Of a stretch of DNA of 43,807 nt, positions 12,315-21,012 are shown in pieces. The stretch spans positions 1-43,807 of IMG/VR virus record IMGVR_UViG_3300025617_000043; one strand, 5' to 3'. The translations under genes were made by a program, and so were the position numbers. The notes beneath the pieces are model-generated. The model saw nothing but the letters and a program-made list of their open reading frames with translations, searched no databases and was not told the origin of the DNA. Numbering within the stretch: position 1 is the stretch's first letter; every line of letters begins with the position of its first letter. This DNA comes from a virus.

Positions 12315-13614
12315 CGCTTCCACCATGGGGGCTGGTAAGACACTCAAGGCGGTTGAGGTAGCCAAGGCTCTTGGCTCCAAGACCATCCTGCTCATAGCCC
12401 CACTCAACACCAGGCTGGGGTGGCAGGTAACCTTCGAGCGACAGGGTGTAGACCTGCCATTCAGGTGGATCAACTCAAGGTCCGCTGGCCAGAAGGCCAA
12501 GGAGGATTGGTTTTGGCAGCAGCCCGGCATCTACTTCGTGGGTGTCGAGTTGTTCGTTCGACTAGGCTGGGAGGGCAAGACTCGATCGAAGATGTGGAGC
12601 CACAAGCCTGACCTCGTGCTGTTCGACGAGGTACACCGCAGTCAGAATCGCAAGAGCAAGACGCACAAGACGCTCAAGCAGGTGAAGGGCAAGTTCAAGC
12701 TTGCCATGTCGGGCACCCCCACGGGCAACAACTTTGATGGCGCTTGGGCTGTGACCAAGTGGCTGTGGCCAACGGTTATCGAGAACTCTTACTGGGCTTG
12801 GGTCGATAAGTGGTGCGCCACTGAGTACGACCACTTCGCACCGGGCGGGAAGAAGGTTGTCGGCGAGAAGACGCCCGGCGCATTCTTCAACTACTTGCCG
12901 TGCTACGTCCGCCTCGAGTCCGAGGTTGACGCCAAGCTCCAAGAGGAGCAGGTCTACATCGAGCTCACACGTGAGCAGCGCAAGGCCTACAACGATCTTG
13001 AAGAGAAGATGATTACCTGGTTAGAGGACAGGCCGCTGGTGGTCGAGTTCCCGATCAGCTTGCGCGCCAGGCTTCGGCAGGCGACACTCGGGTTGTTCTC
13101 CATCGACGACGAGGACAACGTGGTATTCGACAACGACTGCAAGTCGCAGAAAATCGACGTGATGTTCGACATACTCGAGGACGACTTCGAGAACGAGACG
13201 GCTCTCATCCTTACCGACTCCAGAAAGTTTGCCGACGTGGTTGTCAGCAGGCTCAACCGGGACGGCAAGACCGCAATGCCCTGGCATGGAAACATCTCGG
13301 ATGCTAAGCGACAAGAGACCAAGGAAGCATTTGTCAGTGGTTCGTGTCAGTATGTAGTAGCTGTAATATCCGCCATCGCAGAAGGCGTTGACGGGTTGCA
13401 GCACGCAACACGTAATGTGCTGTGGATGAATCGCAGTGACAACAGAATCCTCAACGAGCAGGTGGCCAAGCGTGTTCACCGCAGGGGACAAGAGAGAACG
13501 GTTCGATCGGTGGAGCTCATAGCAATTGACACCTATGACTCCGGCGTATTAAGCTCGCAGATACAGAAGGCAGTTGACATGAACCGAACACTCAAGGAGC
13601 AACGTGGCGATTAG
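12229..13614 (+). CDS. SNF2-like DEAD/DEAH helicase
   Basis: 461 residues with all expected superfamily 2 motifs: Walker A STMGAGKT (31-38), DEVH (133-136), SGTPTGN (161-167), ILTDS, an SxIAEGVDGLQHA segment and motif VI QVAKRVHRRGQ. These are the SNF2-type motifs found in phage helicases of similar size. It probably unwinds or remodels DNA or displaces proteins during replication or recombination. ATG 12229 chosen for AAGAGGAGGAGG upstream; the in-frame extension to 12109 lacks such a site. Confidence 0.9.
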   Translation: MTLEKLLPTPDQQSAIQRIVTEPTRAALNASTMGAGKTLKAVEVAKALGSKTILLIAPLNTRLGWQVTFERQGVDLPFRWINSRSAGQKAKEDWFWQQPGIYFVGVELFVRLGWEGKTRSKMWSHKPDLVLFDEVHRSQNRKSKTHKTLKQVKGKFKLAMSGTPTGNNFDGAWAVTKWLWPTVIENSYWAWVDKWCATEYDHFAPGGKKVVGEKTPGAFFNYLPCYVRLESEVDAKLQEEQVYIELTREQRKAYNDLEEKMITWLEDRPLVVEFPISLRARLRQATLGLFSIDDEDNVVFDNDCKSQKIDVMFDILEDDFENETALILTDSRKFADVVVSRLNRDGKTAMPWHGNISDAKRQETKEAFVSGSCQYVVAVISAIAEGVDGLQHATRNVLWMNRSDNRILNEQVAKRVHRRGQERTVRSVELIAIDTYDSGVLSSQIQKAVDMNRTLKEQRGD

Positions 13615-14272
13615 TATTGGTGACAACTGCAAGAGGGGTCACGAGATATCAGGTGACAACATTCAGTACTACACCAACCACGGTGTGCGACGAGTGCGGT
13701 GCGCAACGTGCAACCAGCCACCAAAGTCCAACCCGAAGAAGAAGCCGGGCGACATGTGCAAGAACGGTCACGTGATTATCGGTGACAACATGCGTGAGCA
13801 GAAGATGCCGGGCGGTGTGGCATACGTTTGCGTTACTTGCAAGCGGGAAAATGTGCGAAGAAATTATCGCAATAATTCCGGTCTCACCGAGGATGAACTC
13901 AACCGCAGAGATCGCAATCAGTCCAAGTCTGCGCTTCAATCAGCACGCAGGGCGGCCGAGCGAGCTGACGATCTTATCGAGAAGGGCAAGGAAGATGCTG
14001 CGCTCAACTACCTGAAGCTCACTAAACGAGCCGAGCGGATGAGTGATGCCCTACAGAAGGGCATGGCGAAAGACAGGGCCAGGTGTGCAGATAATCCTGG
14101 ACCCTATATTGACTACGAAGAAGGCAACGAGCCAACCAAAAACCAGGCGTACTTGATGTGTGTCGGTTGTCCGGTGTTGGTGCAGTGTGCTAGATTCGCC
14201 AGCGCATACAAACCAGCTGTCGGTGTATGGGGTGGGGAAGTTTATGAAGACGGCAAGTTACGATACAAATAG
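13604..14272 (+). CDS. WhiB-family regulator fused to two N-terminal zinc-ribbon repeats
   Basis: 222 residues in three parts. Two repeats of C-x3-H...C-x2-C type with the shared (R/N)GHxIxGDN core lie at residues 9-36 and 52-79. A charged helical linker covers about 95-155. A WhiB domain follows, with Cys161, 186, 189 and 195 (C-x24-C-x2-C-x5-C) and the GVWGG turn at 207-211. WhiB proteins are actinobacterial [4Fe-4S] regulators that act on sigma factor; phage copies can repress host genes or block superinfection. GTG start behind AAGGAGC, overlapping the helicase stop. Confidence 0.85.
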   Translation: MAISIGDNCKRGHEISGDNIQYYTNHGVRRVRCATCNQPPKSNPKKKPGDMCKNGHVIIGDNMREQKMPGGVAYVCVTCKRENVRRNYRNNSGLTEDELNRRDRNQSKSALQSARRAAERADDLIEKGKEDAALNYLKLTKRAERMSDALQKGMAKDRARCADNPGPYIDYEEGNEPTKNQAYLMCVGCPVLVQCARFASAYKPAVGVWGGEVYEDGKLRYK

Positions 14273-14282
14273 GAGGAACACA

Positions 14283-14942
14283 ATGGAATCAGTACCAAAA
14301 ATCTACGGAGCTATCGCTGCTATCCAGGCTGGAGTTGGCAACATTCCGAAGAACGGCATCGGCCCGGCATCTCAGGGCTCGTACAAGTACGTCAAGAATG
14401 ACGACATCCTGGAGGCCATCTCCAAGCTGATGATTGAGCACGGTGTTATCACTAAGCCAGAGATCATTAACTACGAGCTGGTCAGCCGGGAGATTGGCAA
14501 GGACCGGGTCGTCCCCTTGACAATCGTTCACTTGAAAATCACCTACATCTCCGTCGAAGACGGCTCGGAGTTCTCCGTGATTGTCGGCTCAGAAGGCGCA
14601 GACAACAGCGACAAGGGTGGCCGCAAGGCCGTAACCCAGGCGCAGAAGATTGCTAACCTGCTGACCTTCAACATCGCAACAGGCGAGCCTGACCCCGATG
14701 GCATGGATGTTGCGCCGATAGCCAAGGGTTCAACACCTGCCCAGGCTAAGATTGCGCAGGCATCTACCAGTGGAACCTACAACCAGATCAAGGCGTTCCT
14801 TGGTACGGCTGGTCTTAGTGGCTCGGTTGCTAACACTATCGGTGGACGCATCTCGGGTGGCAAGAGCCCCGACGTGTGGACCAAGGATGAGGACGTGCTC
14901 AAGCAGGTACTCGCGGCCCTCAAGGCTGGCGAGGTCGAGTAG
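14283..14942 (+). CDS. erf: ERF-family single-strand annealing protein
   Basis: 219 residues. The N-terminal half has the ERF pattern: AIAAIQAGVGNIPKNG, then GSYKYVKNDDILEAISKLMIEHGV, then KAVTQAQKIANLLTFNI. ERF proteins anneal complementary single strands for recombination or genome circularisation. The C-terminal part (AKIAQASTSGTYNQIKAFL onward) is a small helical domain. It sits with the nuclease (15105) and SSB (15950), a complete recombination set. ATG chosen for TAGGAGGAACACA. Confidence 0.85.
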   Translation: MESVPKIYGAIAAIQAGVGNIPKNGIGPASQGSYKYVKNDDILEAISKLMIEHGVITKPEIINYELVSREIGKDRVVPLTIVHLKITYISVEDGSEFSVIVGSEGADNSDKGGRKAVTQAQKIANLLTFNIATGEPDPDGMDVAPIAKGSTPAQAKIAQASTSGTYNQIKAFLGTAGLSGSVANTIGGRISGGKSPDVWTKDEDVLKQVLAALKAGEVE

Positions 14943-15115
14943 TGCAGGTCTCCGCGAAGTCTCCCATAGTTGGAGACTCAACATGGATAGCGATGTGGGA
15001 CTGTGGTCGCTGCCCCGAGTCCGCCAAGTATGACTACTTGGACTCGGAGGTAGAGGCTCTGAACATGGCACAGCTCTACTCATTCCTACACGAGCTGCAA
15101 AACCATGGAGCCTAA
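14942..15115 (+). CDS. Hypothetical protein with CxxC, 57 aa
   Basis: GTG start overlapping the previous TAG. MQVSAKSPIVGDSTWIAMWD, then CGRC, a YDYLDSEVEALNMAQLY helix and a short tail. Overlaps the nuclease start by 11 bp. Only two Cys residues, so zinc binding would need a partner. Function unknown. Confidence 0.6.
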   Translation: MQVSAKSPIVGDSTWIAMWDCGRCPESAKYDYLDSEVEALNMAQLYSFLHELQNHGA

Positions 15116-15953
15116 GCTAAGAGTCCGGTCCTCCGGGCATGGTGGCAGTGGGTATAAGCACCCGCACACCGGGGTAACAGTCCCCGGTGTAACCACCGTG
15201 CTCAAGAGACTGGACAAGCCAGCGATCGCGCAGTGGGCGGTGGACAACACGGCGGCCTATGCGGTTGCCAACATTGACCACCTGCTGACACGCACGCAAG
15301 AGCAGGGCTACGGATTCTTGCGGTGGTACTGGAAGCGTGACCCGCTCAAGGGTGACACGGAAGATATCCGCAACTATTCGAACGGCGTGCTCAATGATGC
15401 AGCAGAGCTCGGGACATTGCTTCACGACTGGGTTGCGGCCGAGCACGGTGCTTGCCCCTACCCCGACACGAGCTCGGCACCATATCACTTCTGGGAGATG
15501 GTGGAGCAGTGGGATCAGTACAGTGCGCAGCACGACATCGAGCCCGTCCACACGGAGGTTACTCTCTGGAACAGCGAGCTTGGCTACGCCGGTACAGCTG
15601 ATGGCATCTGGAAGATTGATGGCAAGCTAACGATGCTTGACCTCAAGACATCTCGCAACACGTGGGATGAGCACTGGATGCAGATATCCGCACTAGCCGA
15701 GGCCACGACACTCCTGGAAGAAGTGGATGGCAACTGGGTCGAGACGGATATGCTACGGTGTGAGCAGCGGGCGCTGCTTCACATCAGGCCCAGCGATACG
15801 GACAAGGAGGGCAATGCAATGGCCCCCTTTGCCGAGTTGAAAGTAATGCCGGAGGATGAATATGATGACATGTTCAAGGCATTCAAAGGATTGCTTAGCG
15901 TGACTCATGCGCTGAGCGATATCAAAACCCTACGCAATAGGAGGAGTAAATGA
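15105..15953 (+). CDS. PD-(D/E)XK nuclease (RecB/Cas4-like exonuclease)
   Basis: 282 residues with a RecB-type nuclease core: LGTLLHDWVAAE (His107), YAGTADGI (Asp166), LDLKTSRN (Asp179-x-Lys181) and a following WMQISALAEA with Gln193. The Fe-S cysteines of true Cas4 are absent. It is probably the 5'-3' exonuclease partner of ERF. Coupled to SSB by a 4-bp overlap. Confidence 0.88.
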   Translation: MEPKLRVRSSGHGGSGYKHPHTGVTVPGVTTVLKRLDKPAIAQWAVDNTAAYAVANIDHLLTRTQEQGYGFLRWYWKRDPLKGDTEDIRNYSNGVLNDAAELGTLLHDWVAAEHGACPYPDTSSAPYHFWEMVEQWDQYSAQHDIEPVHTEVTLWNSELGYAGTADGIWKIDGKLTMLDLKTSRNTWDEHWMQISALAEATTLLEEVDGNWVETDMLRCEQRALLHIRPSDTDKEGNAMAPFAELKVMPEDEYDDMFKAFKGLLSVTHALSDIKTLRNRRSK

Positions 15954-16321
15954 GTCGCATCAACGCCGTATTTAGCGGCAACGTGGTGGCTGAGCCCACC
16001 CGAAAGGACATCAACGGGACATCTCTCATGGAGTTCCCCGTCTATGTCAACCACACCAAGAAGAACCGTGACTCGGGAGAGTACGAGAAGACTGGTGACA
16101 CCAGCAAGATTCGCGTTACCGTGTGGCGCGATCTGGCAGACACCTTGGACGTGAAGCAGGGAGACCTGGTTGAGGTTCACGGTAGCTTGATTGAGAAGGA
16201 GTTCGACAAGAAAGATGGAACTCCTGGTCGCTCGCTTCAGACCGATTACATCGAGTCTGTCGTGGTCAAGTACCGCAAGGATGGACAGGCGGCAACCGTC
16301 GATTCAGACGGAGCCTTCTAA
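15950..16321 (+). CDS. ssb: Single-stranded DNA-binding protein
   Basis: 123 residues with an OB-fold SSB pattern: INAVFSGNVVAEPTRKDING, FPVYVNH, KIRVTVWRDLADTL, GDLVEVHGSLIEKEF. It lacks the long acidic tail but ends DSDGAF, similar to the DDDIPF-type tip that recruits host partners. GAGGAG precedes the ATG. It protects single strands for ERF and the primase-helicase. Confidence 0.9.
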   Translation: MSRINAVFSGNVVAEPTRKDINGTSLMEFPVYVNHTKKNRDSGEYEKTGDTSKIRVTVWRDLADTLDVKQGDLVEVHGSLIEKEFDKKDGTPGRSLQTDYIESVVVKYRKDGQAATVDSDGAF

Positions 16322-16333
16322 CCCAATAGGGTT

Positions 16334-16406
16334 TGGCCCATAGCTCAATTGGCAGAGCGACCGGCTGTTAACCGGTAGGTTCCTGGTTCGAGTCCAGGTG
16401 GGCCAG
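16334..16406 (+). tRNA. tRNA-Asn (GTT)
   Basis: A full cloverleaf of 73 nt. The 7-bp acceptor TGGCCCA/TGGGCCA pairs perfectly, the D-stem is GCTC/GAGC, the anticodon stem ACCGG/CCGGT has loop CTGTTAA (anticodon GTT), and the T-arm is CCTGG-TTCGAGT-CCAGG. The discriminator is G as usual for tRNA-Asn. CCA is not encoded. It is the only tRNA found and lies between SSB and the primase-helicase. Confidence 0.95.
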
Positions 16407-16436
16407 CGTAGTACGATAACAACAGAGGAGGTGTAC

Positions 16437-18653
16437 GTGCAGAAGTTCATTACGACTATTCTGGGTGAGAATAGTGGGTACGCATTCATTAGCAGGGCGA
16501 GCGGTAAGACCGCTAATGGCAAGCTCAATGTCAACATTCACAAGGCTTTTCAGTATCCAAAGCAGCTCGACGAGATGGTTGCCTACGCAGAGCAACACTC
16601 AAGCGAGGACGTGTACCTATCGCCATTGCTATACGGCGACAAGAAGAACGACAAGGGCAACATTGCTCGGACTCCGGAGAACGCGCTCACATCGCAGACC
16701 ATCTACATGGACTCGGACTTGTGCACCCCTGACAAGTTTAGGCTAGAGCCGTCTATCCACGTGGTTACCAGTCGCGGTCGCGGTCACGACTACTGGTTGC
16801 TGGACGAGCCCATCGAGGCAAAGCACGCAGCAGAGATTGCGCACAGGATTACGACCGCCCACAAAGACGACGGGTGCGACCCGAGCGGTTGGTCGGCCAA
16901 CAAGGTGCTCCGCCTGCCGGACACCGTAAACACAAGTCACGGGTTCCCCGAGTCCGTGGTCGCAGAATATAACGGCGTTGTATATAACGCACTAGATATA
17001 GATGGAGCATACGATGATGTTGAGATTGTTGAGCGGCCAATCATGGGTCGGGAAGAGGTTATTTCTGCTGAGGAACCGGCTCTTGCGGATTACGCTGAGG
17101 CGCTTGCTAAACTCCCCCAGAACGTACTGGACATTGCGCTGGCTGAGCCCAAGGTGGGTCCAGACGGCAATCGATCCGAAGCTCGCTACCGATTACTGTG
17201 CGAGCTGTTTAGACTTGGCGATGTACTCACGCAACAAGAAGTACTCTCAATTGCATGGAAGGCACCTGCATCCCGCAAGTGGAGTCAAGAAGATTCACGA
17301 GGTCTTAGCGGACTTGTAGCCGAGGCGAACAAAGCCTACGCCGAGGTCCAGTGGAACAAGGGCGAGGGACTGGAACCACCGGAGCTGGACACTACAGATA
17401 AGGGAATCCAGCTACTCAAGGGTGACGAATCTCAAGTGCTTGAGCACCACCGCACATGGGTAGATGACTACACCGATTGGGCGAACAGCAAGCACGCAAA
17501 GCAGAACGGTCCTTACGACAGGATTAATGCGTGGACAGTTCTTTCCTGTGCGTTTGGCGACATGGCATTTATTCCCCGCAAGAGCGGCCCAGAGGGCGTG
17601 AACCTTTACACCATGACACTTGGTGAGACAACCACTGGTAAGTCTCAAGCGCTCAAGCTAATGCGCACGGTGATGGACGAGGTGTTCTCTGAAGACCCCG
17701 GCTACAACCTAGGCGGTAACGCTAGCCCTAACGCTCTGGGCGAGAAGCTCATTGAGCGCGATGGCAAGGTGTCGCTGTTCAACAAGGATGAGGCGCATGG
17801 TCTCTTCAAGCAATGGGCAACTCAGGACTGGACCAGCGGAATGATGGAAGACCTGGCGTTGCTATACGACGGCACCGTTCCTCCGATGCTGCGCGTGGGC
17901 AAGAAGGAGATGTCAAAGCCGGCAAAGACTCAGTTCGTGATGCACCTTATGGGAACCCCCGAGGAGATTTCTAAGGCCCTGAACAGGGAGATGTTCAAGT
18001 CTGGATTCCTGGCGCGATTCATGTGGTCTATCGGAGAGCCACGCACCCTAAGCAAAGATGCTGTGCGCGAAGAGGATTCAGATGGCACGGAAATCAAGCT
18101 GGGCTTCGAGCCTATGGCTAGGCAGTGGGCCGCCGAGTTCGCTGAGATAAAGCGTCAGTTGCGTAGCGACGTGAGCTCGAGCAAGGTTTCGATAGGCATA
18201 ACCAAAGAGGCCAGCGACCGCATGACTCAGGCCAAGTGGGACTTAGCTAACTTAGTCAAGAAGTCCGACGCGAACTGGGACATCATCAACCCGTCACTGG
18301 TTCGCATGGGCGTGACGCTCCGTAAATGCGCAACGCTTCTGGCGGTATCGGATGGCCGCAAGGTGACCGAGCTCATTGACGTACTCAAGGCGCTCGAGGC
18401 TTGTGAAGAGTGGGTCAAGAACCTGATGATTGTTGCACGCAGTATCAATGCCAGCGACTTCGAGCGCTCCTGCGATGAGGTAGAAGCATTCGTGCGCAGC
18501 AAGGATGACATGGTAAAGCTGGAGTTCGTGAACAGGAGATTCAAGGCGTGGCGTGTCAGAGATTTACAAGAGGCCATCGGCGCTCTGGTATCACAAGGTA
18601 GAATTAAAGAGGTGTCCCAATCGGGCGCTAAGTGGATAGCAATCAACAAGTAG
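16437..18653 (+). CDS. Primase-helicase, archaeo-eukaryotic-type primase plus DUF3987-like ATPase
   Basis: 738 residues. The N-terminal third has an AEP/RepB-type primase pattern: YMDSD (Asp92, Asp94), SRGRGHDYWLLD, then VLRLPDTVNTSHG. The C-terminal half is an ATPase of DUF3987 or RepA-like type with Walker A GETTTGKS (396-403) and a KDEAHGLF acidic motif near 450-457, then a winged-helix-like end. It probably primes and unwinds the genome for host DNA polymerase. GTG at 16437 chosen for AGAGGAGG at ideal spacing; the longer frame would run into the tRNA. Confidence 0.82.
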   Translation: MQKFITTILGENSGYAFISRASGKTANGKLNVNIHKAFQYPKQLDEMVAYAEQHSSEDVYLSPLLYGDKKNDKGNIARTPENALTSQTIYMDSDLCTPDKFRLEPSIHVVTSRGRGHDYWLLDEPIEAKHAAEIAHRITTAHKDDGCDPSGWSANKVLRLPDTVNTSHGFPESVVAEYNGVVYNALDIDGAYDDVEIVERPIMGREEVISAEEPALADYAEALAKLPQNVLDIALAEPKVGPDGNRSEARYRLLCELFRLGDVLTQQEVLSIAWKAPASRKWSQEDSRGLSGLVAEANKAYAEVQWNKGEGLEPPELDTTDKGIQLLKGDESQVLEHHRTWVDDYTDWANSKHAKQNGPYDRINAWTVLSCAFGDMAFIPRKSGPEGVNLYTMTLGETTTGKSQALKLMRTVMDEVFSEDPGYNLGGNASPNALGEKLIERDGKVSLFNKDEAHGLFKQWATQDWTSGMMEDLALLYDGTVPPMLRVGKKEMSKPAKTQFVMHLMGTPEEISKALNREMFKSGFLARFMWSIGEPRTLSKDAVREEDSDGTEIKLGFEPMARQWAAEFAEIKRQLRSDVSSSKVSIGITKEASDRMTQAKWDLANLVKKSDANWDIINPSLVRMGVTLRKCATLLAVSDGRKVTELIDVLKALEACEEWVKNLMIVARSINASDFERSCDEVEAFVRSKDDMVKLEFVNRRFKAWRVRDLQEAIGALVSQGRIKEVSQSGAKWIAINK

Positions 18654-18658
18654 GAACT

Positions 18659-19405
18659 ATGTCTTCATCAACCCCGGCACCGAAGCGCGACCAGATTAAG
18701 GGAAGCGACAAGAACAAGAAGGGTTCTGCCAGCAAGGGCAGCACGGGCATCTCCGTTAGCGACTCCACGAGGACGGCCCTGCGCAAGAAGGTTGCGGATC
18801 ACAACGAGGCCAACCCCGGCGCGGACAAGCGCGCCACGCTAGGCGCACTGCTTGCGGTGTGGCGACGTGGTGCTGGCGCATTCTCTACTTCGCACCGACC
18901 CGGCGTGTCGAGAGCGGCATGGGCAATGGCGCGGGTCAACGCCTACCTGTACCTGCTGCGCAACGGACGACCCGAGAATTCTAAGTACGTCACCGACAAC
19001 GACCTGCTGCCATCGAAGCACCCGAAGCGCTCGAGCAAGCGTGAGTGGGCTGGCGTCCCGGACTTCGACTTCTTCATCGAGGAAGAGAAGATGTACAAGA
19101 TTCCGGCTGGCGCTGTCGCTGCTGCTAAGCGTGCCCAGAAGTGGGTGGCTGATGGCAAGGCCGGTAGCGGATTCACCGACGTTGGCCGCGCTCGCATGGC
19201 ACAGCTGGCCCGAGGTGGCAGCGTGTCTAGGGAAGTTGTTGGGAAGATGCGATCGTTCTTCGCACGCCACTCCAAGTCCAGCAAGGGAGCTGAGGGATTC
19301 CGCTCTGGGCAGGATGGCTACCCATCACCAGGCCGTGTGGCGTGGGACGCATGGGGCGGTGACGCTGGCGAGTCGTGGGTAAACGGCTTGAGTCTAGATG
19401 ACTAG
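18659..19405 (+). CDS. Two-domain phage protein with WGGDAG motif, function unknown
   Basis: 248 residues. A Lys/Ser-rich start is followed by a first domain (RRGAGAFSTSHRPG, WAMARVNAYLYLL, residues about 65-100) and a second domain ending in FTDVGRARMAQLARGG, MRSFFARH, GYPSPGRVAWDAWGGDAG. Both blocks recur in many phages, often in or beside head or protease proteins, without known activity. Here they are fused in one early-strand protein next to the primase. ATG chosen for TAGGAACT upstream. Confidence 0.6.
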   Translation: MSSSTPAPKRDQIKGSDKNKKGSASKGSTGISVSDSTRTALRKKVADHNEANPGADKRATLGALLAVWRRGAGAFSTSHRPGVSRAAWAMARVNAYLYLLRNGRPENSKYVTDNDLLPSKHPKRSSKREWAGVPDFDFFIEEEKMYKIPAGAVAAAKRAQKWVADGKAGSGFTDVGRARMAQLARGGSVSREVVGKMRSFFARHSKSSKGAEGFRSGQDGYPSPGRVAWDAWGGDAGESWVNGLSLDD

Positions 19406-19718
19406 CATCACGCCGCTTCCTATATACCCCTCAAAGCCCACAGGAGACGACCTCGCGCTACTAAAAGAAGCGAAGTCAAAAGTCCGCAGTGACATTCTTA
19501 TAAAGCCTGTACGGGCCGTACCTGGCTCGCCAGGCCGTATTCTTGCGTTGCGGGAGAAACCCACCTGGATATGCGACTACGCATTCATTCCAGAACCTAA
19601 CGTTGAATCGCTCAAGAATGCACTAGAATGGGTGCTAGAACTCAAGGAAGATTCACGCGGTATTACCGTAATCAAAACTCTAAAAGAAATCTTTGGAGAA
19701 CAAACGAGGGAACTGTGA
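19398..19718 (+). CDS. Hypothetical protein, 106 aa
   Basis: MTSITPLPIYPSKPTGDDLA, a central PGSPGRILALREKPTW and a helical C-terminus (ESLKNALEWVLELKED). It overlaps the genes on both sides (ATGACTAG and GTGA). No family recognised. Confidence 0.65.
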   Translation: MTSITPLPIYPSKPTGDDLALLKEAKSKVRSDILIKPVRAVPGSPGRILALREKPTWICDYAFIPEPNVESLKNALEWVLELKEDSRGITVIKTLKEIFGEQTREL

Positions 19719-20278
19719 CAACCAAGTGCACATGTCAAGTGTGCCTGTCAAGGAGGGAAGAAGTAATGGAACAAGGACCGTTCGAGACCGACCTGGATCG
19801 CCAGCGTCGGGAGCGTTATGAGAGGCAAGAGTCCAAGCGGGCTCCCAAGATTCAGATTGACCAGGTCATCACACTCAATGCCTGGCTGACTGGCGTGCTG
19901 GTGGCGTTCGCTGCGTCGGCCGTCGTGTCGTTCAACGGCATCACATCGGTGGCCGCATTCGTTGGCCTGTCGGTCGAGTGGATGGCGTACCTATTCTTTT
20001 TCTTTATCGAGCTCATGTACCTGCTGTTCCTGGTGGCGTACCTGCTTCTCGAGTCGAGGGACAATGAAGACAGCCGGGGTGCTCTGGCTGGGATGATATT
20101 CTTCGCTGCGGTTGCCGTTCTGGCCAACGCCTTCCACACCTTCGATTACTGGCAGTGGGCCTTCGATGAGCCACGCGCATGGGCCGGTGTGGTGCTGTCA
20201 ATCTCGGCACCGATTGCAATTATTTCCGCGAGCAAGATGGCGAGTCGTGTCATTTTTGCTAAATCTTTGGTAGTGTAA
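19715..20278 (+). CDS. Multi-pass membrane protein, DUF2637-like layout
   Basis: 187 residues from a GTG overlapping the previous stop; an ATG at 19766 is possible. A Cys-containing N-terminus (CTCQVC) and a charged helix are followed by about four membrane spans (WLTGVLVAFAASAVVSF; MAYLFFFFIELMYLLFLVA; GMIFFAAVAVLANAF; AGVVLSISAPIAIISASKM). The order and the APIAIISA end resemble DUF2637 proteins of actinobacterial plasmids and phages. Resemblance judged by eye. Function unknown. Confidence 0.55.
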   Translation: MTTKCTCQVCLSRREEVMEQGPFETDLDRQRRERYERQESKRAPKIQIDQVITLNAWLTGVLVAFAASAVVSFNGITSVAAFVGLSVEWMAYLFFFFIELMYLLFLVAYLLLESRDNEDSRGALAGMIFFAAVAVLANAFHTFDYWQWAFDEPRAWAGVVLSISAPIAIISASKMASRVIFAKSLVV

Positions 20279-20282
20279 CCGC

Positions 20283-20801
20283 ATGACCATCCAGTACGTC
20301 ATGGCAATAGACCCCGGCAAAGCGACCGGGATTGCCATTGGCCGCTACTCGGACACGATGCCAATGGAAGTGGTGTCCACCAACATCGTGACCAATGGTG
20401 TCTACGGGTTTGCAGAATGGCTGCACGATACCAACGACGGCAAGGCCATCATCAAGAACGATTGCTCCTACAACTATCCAGAAGACTACGACAATCTCGA
20501 GTATCACCTTGACGTTGTTTGCGAGAACTTCAACCTGCGCGGTGGCAACTTCACCCCCGACCTGGAACCCGTGCGAATTGAGGGCGTGCTCATTGACCAC
20601 TTCGGCAGCATAATGAAGTGGCAGTCGCCCTCGCATAAGTCGCTGGTAGGTGATAAGTTTCTAAAAGAGCACGAGCTCTGGCAGACAGGAAAAGATGTTG
20701 GGCACGAAGACGGCAGGGATGCGAACGATGCGCTCCTCCACCTTTTTGCCTACGTAATGAGAAGCAAGCACAACCCAACACTGGAAGCATACTGGAGGTA
20801 A
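20283..20801 (+). CDS. RuvC-like Holliday junction resolvase
   Basis: 172 residues with the RuvC/RNase H-fold acidic set: MAIDPGKATGIAIG (Asp10), VRIEG (Glu100), and HEDGRDANDALLHLF (Asp146, Asp149). Phage resolvases of this kind cut branched DNA before packaging. It has no clear Shine-Dalgarno; TAGTGT lies exactly 6 nt before the ATG, so a leaderless start is possible on the early strand too. Confidence 0.87.
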   Translation: MTIQYVMAIDPGKATGIAIGRYSDTMPMEVVSTNIVTNGVYGFAEWLHDTNDGKAIIKNDCSYNYPEDYDNLEYHLDVVCENFNLRGGNFTPDLEPVRIEGVLIDHFGSIMKWQSPSHKSLVGDKFLKEHELWQTGKDVGHEDGRDANDALLHLFAYVMRSKHNPTLEAYWR

Positions 20802-20803
20802 CC

Positions 20804-20998
20804 ATGAGCGATCGAATCGAAGAGGCGTTCACCGAGTATAAACTCAACAAGATGATTGACCCCGCGACCCGCTACACCAGCAACGAGAAGGACATCTTCC
20901 GCGCTGGATGGTCGGCGTCGCAGAAGCGGGTAGCACCCGTGGCCAAGGAGTCCGTCTGGGTCAACGCGCCCGTAGCGCCAGACGAAGACCCCGAATAA
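20804..20998 (+). CDS. Hypothetical protein, 64 aa
   Basis: MSDRIEEAFTEYKLNKMIDP, a helix, then FRAGWSASQKR (the FxAGWxA pattern is common in short phage proteins) and a Pro-rich acidic end. Last gene of the rightward block, 15 bp before the terminator. Function unknown. Confidence 0.65.
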   Translation: MSDRIEEAFTEYKLNKMIDPATRYTSNEKDIFRAGWSASQKRVAPVAKESVWVNAPVAPDEDPE

Positions 20999-21012
20999 GT
21001 AGTAGCCCCATA

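Noticed and set aside
16334-16406. tRNA-Asn as a phage attachment site
   Set aside because: The tRNA is complete at both ends and no integrase gene exists nearby or elsewhere in the window.
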